Origin: Candidatus Colimorpha onthohippi
GTDB lineage: Bacteria > Bacteroidota > Bacteroidia > Bacteroidales > P3
NCBI GenBank assembly: GCA_018064565.1
Contig: JAGHVA010000098.1
Coordinates: 1 to 5,024, forward strand
Length of the DNA: 5,024 bases
Reading direction: 5' to 3'
Part shown: positions 1-5,024 of the stretch, one piece after another
Position numbering within the stretch: position 1 is the stretch's first letter
Layout: the number at the start of each line of letters is the position of its first letter
Translations under genes and position numbers: made by a program
The notes under the pieces: model-generated
What the model was told of the DNA's origin: nothing
The model's database searches: none
Seen by the model: the letters and a program-made list of their open reading frames with translations, nothing else

Positions 1-156
1 TAATCTCGGACCAGAGGCGTGTACTTATCTGGCTCAGTTGAAGATGTAGCTGATAAGTTCCAATAAGAAATGCAACTTTTGAGTCAAACAAACGGGTGGA
101 AAAGGTAAAAAAACACTGGTTTTCAAAAAAAAGTTGTACTTTAGCGTGCTTATTGT

Positions 157-184
157 GTGCATAGTATATTGTTGTATTATGCAC
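157..184 (+). other. Strong stem-loop in the leader region (terminator, leader structure or operator)
   Basis: The arms 157-163 and 178-184 are a perfect 7-bp inverted repeat (GTGCATA / TATGCAC). Reading inward, pairing continues as RNA through 164-168 with 173-177 using two G-U wobbles, giving a 12-bp stem with a 4-base loop (169-172, UUGU). Only three Ts follow directly (185-187), so as an intrinsic terminator for an upstream gene it is imperfect. It ends 56 bases before the ATG of the OmpA-family gene, so it could also be a 5' leader structure or, as DNA, a dyad bound by a regulator. The structure is seen; the role is open. Confidence 0.5.
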
Positions 185-196
185 TTTAGTATATTG
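162..196 (+). repeat. 10-bp direct repeat, two copies 25 bp apart
   Basis: TAGTATATTG occurs exactly at 162-171 and again at 187-196. The first copy overlaps the stem-loop at 157-184 and the second follows just after it. The 25-bp period is close to, but not exactly, two helical turns plus a few bases. The second copy contains TATATTG (190-196), a loose relative of the Bacteroidota -7 box, with a TTG 18 bases upstream (169-171). The repeats could thus mark a promoter or paired protein-binding sites, or be chance in an AT-rich stretch. Confidence 0.35.
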
Positions 197-201
197 ATTA
201 C

Positions 202-224
202 GAGGAATATAGATGCCTTGATAA
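202..224 (+). promoter_or_regulatory. SD-preceded Met-Pro-stop-stop mini-ORF in the leader
   Basis: GAGGA (202-206) lies 6 bases before an ATG (213-215) followed by CCT, TGA and TAA (216-224). This is a minimal upstream reading frame with tandem stops, ending 16 bases before the true start at 241, which has no SD itself. If translated it could influence initiation at the main gene. Bacteroidota rely little on SD pairing, so it may be coincidence. Confidence 0.2.
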
Positions 225-240
225 ATACAACACACGTCAT

Positions 241-2985
241 ATGAAAATGGTCAAAAAAATCTTTGTTTTCATGCTAATCGCCTTTGTTTTTGTGCCTGTG
301 GCACTGGCGGATAAGGTTAGTTTAGCGGAAAAGGCAGATAAACTCTTTAACCAAAAACAATATCTTGATGCTCTTGAGAAATATGAGGAGGCTTATCGTA
401 AGGTAGGCTCAAACAAGATAGAGAAAAACCGTATATATTTCCAGATGGGTGAGTGTTACCGGTTGACACACAATTTCCCCAAAGCGGAAAGCATCTATCG
501 TCGCTTGATAGGCAGCAAATATTACAATACAGAACCTAAGGTCTATTTCTATTTGGCTGAGATGTACCGTTTTGAGGGTAAGTTTGAGGAGGCGGACAAT
601 ATGTATGGTGAGTATTTGAATTTGGTTCCTGATGACCAGTTGGGAAGAAGTCGGAAAGCTTCTATCATCTATGTGAGTGAGCTGATCAACAACCGAACCC
701 GTCATCATGTGTCCCGTGTTACCAAATGGAATTCGGAATATAACGACTGGGCACCTCGTTTTTGGGGGAGCGATACCACACGGTTTGTATTTACCTCTTC
801 TCGGTTTGGAAATTCTGAAGATGGCGATGTGGATGCTTGGACAGGACAGGCATTCTCTGATTTGTATTATGTGTTCTGCGACCGTAGAGGAGAGTGGTCG
901 GCTACTCCAGAGTCGTTCGATACCAAAGGTCGCATCAATACTTCTGTTAACGAAGGTGAGCCTTGTTTTTCTCCCGACGGCAGGACTGTTTATTTCTCTC
1001 GATGTGATGCTCGCAAAAATCAAACGCAGGGTTGCTACATATATAAGTCCACTTATGGCGAGAAAGAAGAACCAGAAGTAGATAATACCACCAAAAAGAA
1101 AAATAGCAAAGTGGGTAAAGATGGTCAGCAGACCAAGAAAGATACGAAGAAACCTGCAAAAAAGAAAAAACGTAAGAAAGGTGAGATCGTTGAAGAGGAA
1201 TGGGGTGAGCCACAGCGGGTTTATTTGGGCGATACCTCGTACAACTATCTTTATCCTGCTGTTACGAGCGATGGCTTGACACTCTATTTCTCGTCGGATA
1301 TGCCTGGCGGACAGGGCGACTACGACTTGTGGGTGGCTCATCGAAATAATACCGATGAAGATTTTGGCGAGCCTGTTAACTTGGGGTCGGCTGTCAATAC
1401 GGCTGGTCGCGAGGTCTTCCCTATCTTGCGGTACGACTCGGTGATGTATTTCTCGTCCAATGGCCTTCCTGGTGTGGGTGGAATGGATCTTTTCCGTACT
1501 GAGGTTAGTGGAACGTACGCATCAGAACCTAAAAATTTGGGAGTACCCATCAACTCAAGTTTCGACGAGATGAGTATCCTTTATTACCCTGACGATGAGA
1601 CCAGCCCTATCGAAGAGCGTGGCTATTTCTCATCAAACCGCCCGTTTGATGACCCTCACAATAAGAATATTGAGAACAAGGGTAAAAAAATTGACAATAT
1701 CAATGACGACCTATTCTATTTTACACTTGACCCGCTGAATTATTCAATTCAAGGTACTATCCGTGACGAGAAATCAATGCAACTTGTGTCAGATGCGAAA
1801 GTTAAGTTGATAGGTTCAGATGGTTCGGAGAATGACACCTACTCCGATGCCCAAGGTCGGTATCGTTTTGGGTCGGACATCGTGCGCCGGAATGTGGTGT
1901 ATAAGTTGATTGTGTCAAAAGTGGATTATTTTACTATTGATGGCTCGGAGAGTACTCGCGGATATAACACAAATAAGGATATTGTGCATGATTTCCGTAT
2001 AGAACCTGTGCCTCGTCAGGCTATCGTTTTGCCAGAAATCCGCTACGATTTGTCTAAATGGGATTTGAAAGAGGAGTTTATGGATTCGTTGATGGATTTG
2101 TATCTTGTGATGGTCAACAATCCCAGTTTAGTTGTGGAAATCAGGGCACATACGGATTGTCGTCCGTTCCTTGGACTGACAAACGATACGTTGTCTCAAC
2201 GCAGAGCTCAAAGTGTGGTGGATTATCTGGTGTCGCGCGGTATTGAACGCGATCGTATGGTTGCGAAAGGTTACGGCGAGCGTGAGCCCAGATTGCTCGA
2301 CAAAGATGTGATAGTCCGTATAGATGGTGAGGCATACACTTTTTCGGAAGGTACATTGATGGAATGCGACTACATCAGCCATTTGCCCGAAGGCAATCAT
2401 CAGGAGGCTGCTCACATGCTGAATCGTCGTATAGAATTTAAGGTGTTGCGTACCGATTATGTGAGTAAGCGCCTGATAGATAATATGGTATCGGATACAC
2501 CTTTGGCAAAACAGACGGAAGATGGTCGTGTGATAGACTTGGTCAACAAGCCAATCGAGGAAGAAGAATCTCTTCCAGAGATTATCCATAGTGAGGACGT
2601 AATCAATGTTACAATGATTCATTCGGCAAAGGGTGAGATCAATTGTATTGTCAACGGGTCGCAAACGCCTATGTTGGTGGATGAACGGTATAACGAGCCT
2701 ATCTCCATGTCGTGGGAAGAAGCTATGAGTTTCTTGTATCAACGGCGTATCAACAAAGAGGACTTCCCCGATCGTGACAATGCCTTCGATCCAGAAGGAA
2801 ATATCTTGGATCGTGCTACAGTGATTTTTAAGGAACTTCAGATTGGTCAAAAGAAATTACATAATATTGAGGTGGTAATTGTGAAAGGTGTTGAGTACAA
2901 ATTTATCATCAGTCGCAAAGGTTTGGCTCAATTTGGAGAATATGAGTTTGACAAACAGCGGGGTAAGATATATTTCTTAGATTAA
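241..2985 (+). CDS. PorE-like multidomain OmpA-family envelope protein (TPR, PD40 propeller, CRD, OmpA, degenerate retropepsin-like C-terminus)
   Basis: Probable periplasmic, peptidoglycan-bound scaffold protein. Seen: a signal peptide at residues 1-23 (Lys-rich start, hydrophobic core, A-L-A cleavage before D24; no lipobox Cys). Three TPR-like helix pairs span about 29-132. Five PD40/WD40-like repeats follow, at about 168-188, 237-256, 336-366, 389-419 and 441-494, each with a Y/F-F-S-S/T-R/D/N type strand. A carboxypeptidase-regulatory-like beta fold lies at about 501-586. The OmpA C-terminal domain is at about 594-736, with the peptidoglycan-binding pair H-T-D639 and R655 and a closing N-R-R-I-E-F motif. 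Residues 786-914 look like a degenerate retropepsin fold (D814-E-R instead of D-T/S-G). A Lys-rich linker (285-313) interrupts propeller repeat 2. Family knowledge: the TPR-propeller-CRD-OmpA order is that of PorE of the type IX secretion system, but related proteins with other roles exist and the extra C-terminus makes orthology unsure. ATG at 247 is an alternative start that also keeps the signal peptide. Neither start has an SD sequence. miaA follows after 24 bp. Confidence 0.96.
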   Translation: MKMVKKIFVFMLIAFVFVPVALADKVSLAEKADKLFNQKQYLDALEKYEEAYRKVGSNKIEKNRIYFQMGECYRLTHNFPKAESIYRRLIGSKYYNTEPKVYFYLAEMYRFEGKFEEADNMYGEYLNLVPDDQLGRSRKASIIYVSELINNRTRHHVSRVTKWNSEYNDWAPRFWGSDTTRFVFTSSRFGNSEDGDVDAWTGQAFSDLYYVFCDRRGEWSATPESFDTKGRINTSVNEGEPCFSPDGRTVYFSRCDARKNQTQGCYIYKSTYGEKEEPEVDNTTKKKNSKVGKDGQQTKKDTKKPAKKKKRKKGEIVEEEWGEPQRVYLGDTSYNYLYPAVTSDGLTLYFSSDMPGGQGDYDLWVAHRNNTDEDFGEPVNLGSAVNTAGREVFPILRYDSVMYFSSNGLPGVGGMDLFRTEVSGTYASEPKNLGVPINSSFDEMSILYYPDDETSPIEERGYFSSNRPFDDPHNKNIENKGKKIDNINDDLFYFTLDPLNYSIQGTIRDEKSMQLVSDAKVKLIGSDGSENDTYSDAQGRYRFGSDIVRRNVVYKLIVSKVDYFTIDGSESTRGYNTNKDIVHDFRIEPVPRQAIVLPEIRYDLSKWDLKEEFMDSLMDLYLVMVNNPSLVVEIRAHTDCRPFLGLTNDTLSQRRAQSVVDYLVSRGIERDRMVAKGYGEREPRLLDKDVIVRIDGEAYTFSEGTLMECDYISHLPEGNHQEAAHMLNRRIEFKVLRTDYVSKRLIDNMVSDTPLAKQTEDGRVIDLVNKPIEEEESLPEIIHSEDVINVTMIHSAKGEINCIVNGSQTPMLVDERYNEPISMSWEEAMSFLYQRRINKEDFPDRDNAFDPEGNILDRATVIFKELQIGQKKLHNIEVVIVKGVEYKFIISRKGLAQFGEYEFDKQRGKIYFLD

Positions 2986-3009
2986 GCCCGTTAGATTAGA
3001 TATTTTTAA

Positions 3010-3930
3010 GTGGTGCAGACATTACTTACTATTACTGGACCCACGGCATGCGGAAAAACTGCACTTGCTGTGGGTTTAGCTTTGCGTCATGATGGTGAGA
3101 TAATTAGTGCCGATTCTCGCCAGGTATTCCGGGGTATGGATATTGGGACAGGGAAGGATTTGTCAGAGTATGTCGTGGAGGGTCGCAGCGTTCCGTATCA
3201 TCTGATTGATATCTGTGAGGCAGGCGAGGAATATAATGTATATCAGTTTCAACGCGATTTTCTAAACGCATATCGTCGTATCGTGGATGCTGGTCATATC
3301 CCTATCATGTGTGGTGGTACTGGAATGTATATCGACTCAATTGTTCGTGAGTATCAATTGTCCAACGCTCCAGTTGATATGGAATATCGTAAAACACTTG
3401 AAAATTGCAGCGACGAAGATCTTGCAAAGCGGTTGGCATCATATATCAAGTTGCATAATCATACAGACACAGAGACAAGAGATAGGCTGATTAGAGCATT
3501 GGAGATACAAGAGTATCAGCGTCTTCATCCAGATGATTACCACGTGATGCCATCGTTAAACCACGTTGTGGTGGCTGTTTGTTACCCACGTGAGATAGTG
3601 GTAAGCCGTATTGAACAGCGACTGAACAAGCGTTTGCAAGAAGGCATGATAGATGAAGTGCAGCGGCTTATTACCCAAGGAGTTCCAATTGAGAGGTTGC
3701 TGCGGTATGGGTTGGAATATAAACACATCACGAGGTATCTTACCTCACAGTGCTCGTATGAAGAAATGTATGAGAACCTATTTACCGATATCCGCCGTTT
3801 CTCCAAACGTCAGATGACATGGTTGCGTCATACTGAACGTGCTGGAACAAAAATCCATTGGATTGACGGATTGCTCTCAACTACCGAAAAAATAAATATT
3901 ATTGAGCAGTTGGCATTTGCTAAAGTATGA
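3010..3930 (+). CDS. miaA: tRNA dimethylallyltransferase (MiaA, Bacteroidota second type)
   Basis: Cytoplasmic enzyme that transfers the dimethylallyl group of DMAPP to N6 of A37 in tRNAs reading UNN codons, giving i6A, which supports reading-frame maintenance. Seen in the 306 residues: the P-loop G10-P-T-A-C-G-K-T17; S-A-D35-S-R-Q with the likely catalytic Asp, followed by G-M-D-I-G-T-G-K; G-G-T-G-M-Y-I (102-108); R-x-x-R-A-L-E (157-165); P-R-E with R-I-E-Q-R (193-204); Y-G-L-E-Y-K (233-238); and the tRNA-contacting K-R-Q-M-T-W-L-R (266-273). Length is normal (E. coli MiaA is 316). The G-T-G-K-D and G-L-E-Y motifs resemble the second MiaA paralogue that Bacteroides species carry beside a more typical MiaA, so another copy may exist elsewhere in this genome (inference). 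The usual Tyr after D-S-R-Q-V is Phe40. The start is GTG: an in-frame TAA directly precedes it and the first in-frame ATG lies beyond the P-loop. A second GTG follows at 3013, so either could be used. The 24-bp gap after the OmpA-family gene suggests co-transcription. Confidence 0.96.
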   Translation: MVQTLLTITGPTACGKTALAVGLALRHDGEIISADSRQVFRGMDIGTGKDLSEYVVEGRSVPYHLIDICEAGEEYNVYQFQRDFLNAYRRIVDAGHIPIMCGGTGMYIDSIVREYQLSNAPVDMEYRKTLENCSDEDLAKRLASYIKLHNHTDTETRDRLIRALEIQEYQRLHPDDYHVMPSLNHVVVAVCYPREIVVSRIEQRLNKRLQEGMIDEVQRLITQGVPIERLLRYGLEYKHITRYLTSQCSYEEMYENLFTDIRRFSKRQMTWLRHTERAGTKIHWIDGLLSTTEKINIIEQLAFAKV

Positions 3931-4210
3931 TTTAGTATCGTGCAACGATTTAACAATTATATAGTTGTGTTTGTTTGATTGATTGCTTGGGTGCGTAAAG
4001 TTCTTAAAATATGGTGTTAGTACGTTTGTCTAATATCGTTTTTCATTTGTAATCTGCGTTAAGGCTGGAGAGTGAGTGCGGCTGATAAAAAAATTTGAGA
4101 TGTGAATATTAATCCCATCTCTCGAATGATTACAGAAAATGATTGCGATATTTGACACTCGGTCAAGTTGAACTTCAAAATATATTTCACGTTAATCACA
4201 CAGAACTGAT
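3931..4210. other. 280-bp AT-rich intergenic spacer between miaA and the SDR gene
   Basis: I see no convincing gene here. The spacer holds two short inverted repeats just after the miaA stop: a 5-bp stem with 3-base loop at 3937-3949 followed by TTT, and a 6-bp AT-rich stem at 3953-3968 followed by T-rich sequence. It also holds the -7-like box at 4021-4028 and a 6-bp inverted repeat at 4097-4102 / 4116-4121. The short stems after miaA may end the upstream transcript, but each is weak. Confidence 0.6.
4021..4028 (+). promoter_or_regulatory. Candidate Bacteroidota -7 promoter box upstream of the SDR gene
   Basis: TACGTTTG is an exact match to the TAnnTTTG -7 element used by the primary sigma factor of Bacteroides relatives. 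No good TTTG-type -33 element sits at the usual distance of about 19-21 bases upstream. If used, transcription would start near 4035 and leave a leader of about 175 bases before the SDR start. A weaker match, one base off, is GATATTTG at 4147-4154, closer to the gene. Confidence 0.3.
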
Positions 4211-4972
4211 ATGAAGACAATATTCATCACCGGAGGGTCTACTGGAATTGGAGCAGCAAGCGTTGTAAAATTTTCATACGAAGGCTGGAATGTAGGATTT
4301 ATGGACATAAATGTTGAGGCAGCGGAGACGTTGCTGGAGAAGTTGGGCAATCCCTGCAATGTATTATTCATCGAAGGAAACACGAGAGTACGTGCAGATA
4401 TCCATAAAGCCGTAGAAGCCACGGCTGTACGCTTTGGTAGGTTGGATAGCGTCTTCGCAAACGCTGGAATCCACAGGTGCAACACGTTGCTTGACATAAC
4501 GGACGAACAGCTTGACCTGATGATTCAAACCAATATCTACGGCACTGTGAATACCCTGCGCGAAGCCGTCCCGCACATCGTGAAAGCTGGAGGTGGCAGC
4601 GTTGTAATCAATTGTTCCGACCAGTGGTTTGTTGGAAAGGCCAACAGCTTCGCATACGGTCTTACCAAAGGGGCATTGGGACAAATTACCCGCAGCCTTT
4701 CCATTGACCTCGGACCGAAGAACGTCCGTGTCAACGCCATTTGTGCTGGCACAATCAGAACATCACTGGTTGACAATTTGTTCCAGGATTTTGCAAAAGT
4801 AAACAACTGCAGTGTTGAGGACTACTGGGATGCGGAGAACAAGTTGTATGCACGCGGGAAAGCTGGAAAACCTGAAGAAGTGGCGGAATTGGTTTATTTC
4901 CTCGCTTCAGATGCGTCCAGTTTCTGCACCGGCGGTCACTACCTTATGGATGGTGGACTCGTCGCCAAGTAA
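4211..4972 (+). CDS. Short-chain dehydrogenase/reductase (SDR), classical type, substrate unknown
   Basis: Cytoplasmic NAD(P)-dependent oxidoreductase with a Rossmann fold. Seen in the 253 residues, a normal length for classical SDRs: the cofactor motif T7-G-G-S-T-G-I-G14; D32 after the second strand, which favours NAD(H) over NADP(H); N84-A-G; the catalytic tetrad N108, S136, Y149 and K153 (Y-G-L-T-K, with Ser 13 residues before Tyr as expected); N-V-R-V-N-A (171-176) with the following A-G-T; and the C-terminal T-G-G-H-Y-L-M-D-G-G. The active enzyme is therefore intact. Odd points: the segment after strand 3, which in most relatives carries a D-V pair contacting the adenine, reads E-G-N57-T-R. 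The catalytic Ser sits in C-S-D-Q-W rather than the common S-S-x-x-G. It is separated from miaA by 280 bp and probably has its own promoter. The ATG has no SD sequence. GC looks somewhat higher than in the upstream genes (one 60-base line, 4681-4740, counts to about 53%), which may reflect a different origin, but this is weak. The substrate (sugar, polyol, steroid, fatty acyl) cannot be told from the sequence. Confidence 0.95.
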   Translation: MKTIFITGGSTGIGAASVVKFSYEGWNVGFMDINVEAAETLLEKLGNPCNVLFIEGNTRVRADIHKAVEATAVRFGRLDSVFANAGIHRCNTLLDITDEQLDLMIQTNIYGTVNTLREAVPHIVKAGGGSVVINCSDQWFVGKANSFAYGLTKGALGQITRSLSIDLGPKNVRVNAICAGTIRTSLVDNLFQDFAKVNNCSVEDYWDAENKLYARGKAGKPEEVAELVYFLASDASSFCTGGHYLMDGGLVAK

Positions 4973-5024
4973 ACGCCAGTCGGCCTAACCGATTATATTC
5001 AGTTGACGTTGTTAGATATTGCTG

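Noticed and set aside
2..49. Possible C-terminal tail of an upstream + strand gene (15 codons then TAG, reading N-L-G-P-E-A-C-T-Y-L-A-Q-L-K-M).
   Set aside because: Another + frame is also open here (closing at 39-41) and gives an equally plausible tail; the third has a TAA at 1-3. Fifteen residues match no family I recognise, so no gene can be supported.
34..240. Minus-strand open frame of 68 codons over the leader.
   Set aside because: Its composition (Phe, Leu, Ile-rich) is what AT-rich non-coding DNA gives, it has no recognisable motif, and it covers the stem-loop and probable promoter region of the envelope gene.
409..1341. Long minus-strand open frame of 310 codons inside the OmpA-family gene.
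   Set aside because: It lies antisense to a clearly real coding sequence with recognisable domains, and its translation shows no domain; it is a codon-usage shadow.
240..2985. Possibility that the C-terminal region of the envelope protein is a type IX secretion sorting signal.
   Set aside because: The last residues fit the closing strands of the retropepsin-like fold, and a separate Ig-like C-terminal sorting domain with its usual Gly and Lys motifs is not seen.
3937..3968. Two short stem-loops directly after the miaA stop, considered as a terminator.
   Set aside because: Stems of 5 bp and 6 bp (one G-U, AT-rich) with only short, interrupted T runs are too weak to call.
4097..4121. Inverted repeat GAGATG / CATCTC in the miaA-SDR spacer.
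   Set aside because: Only 6 bp with a 13-base loop and no T run after it; expected by chance in a spacer of this size.
4978..4994. 6-bp stem (AGTCGG / CCGATT, one G-U, 5-base loop) just after the SDR stop, considered as a terminator.
   Set aside because: The stem is short and no T tract follows, so an intrinsic terminator is not supported.
4973..5024. Possible end of a convergent minus-strand gene entering from the right edge.
   Set aside because: One minus frame stays open but runs into the SDR coding end before stopping; another stops at 5012-5014 after three codons. Too little sequence to decide.

Overview
The window comes from a member of the Bacteroidota, probably the Bacteroidales. 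Two of its protein types point there: a TPR / PD40 beta-propeller / carboxypeptidase-regulatory / OmpA multidomain envelope protein, and a MiaA of the shorter 'second' type known from Bacteroides relatives. The starts also fit, being AT-rich with no Shine-Dalgarno sequence close to the three gene starts. The genus cannot be fixed from the sequence.

Layout: (1) 1-240 is non-coding apart from a possible 15-residue gene tail at the left edge. It holds a strong 12-bp stem-loop (157-184), a 10-bp direct repeat (162-171 and 187-196), and an SD-preceded Met-Pro-stop-stop mini-ORF (213-224). (2) 241-2985 (+) encodes a 914-residue exported OmpA-family protein. (3) 3010-3930 (+) encodes MiaA, the tRNA A37 prenyltransferase, 24 bp downstream and probably co-transcribed. 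(4) 3931-4210 is a 280-bp AT-rich spacer with one exact match to the Bacteroidota -7 promoter box. (5) 4211-4972 (+) is a complete short-chain dehydrogenase/reductase, probably its own transcription unit. (6) 4973-5024 is a short tail with no supported gene.

The three genes do not form an obvious pathway. The OmpA-family protein should sit in the periplasm, exported by a type I signal peptide and bound to peptidoglycan. Its module order matches PorE, a type IX secretion accessory protein, but no other secretion gene is visible here. MiaA is a housekeeping tRNA modification enzyme and the SDR is an oxidoreductase of unknown substrate.

The most interesting point is at the C-terminus of the envelope protein. 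After the OmpA domain there is an extra segment of about 130 residues with the layout of a retropepsin-like aspartic protease. The catalytic D-T/S-G is replaced by D-E-R, so it looks like a catalytically dead domain kept for binding. The same protein carries a very lysine-rich linker inserted into one blade of its propeller. No mobile element, CRISPR array, tRNA or rRNA was seen, and nothing in the window amounts to a clear new multi-gene system.
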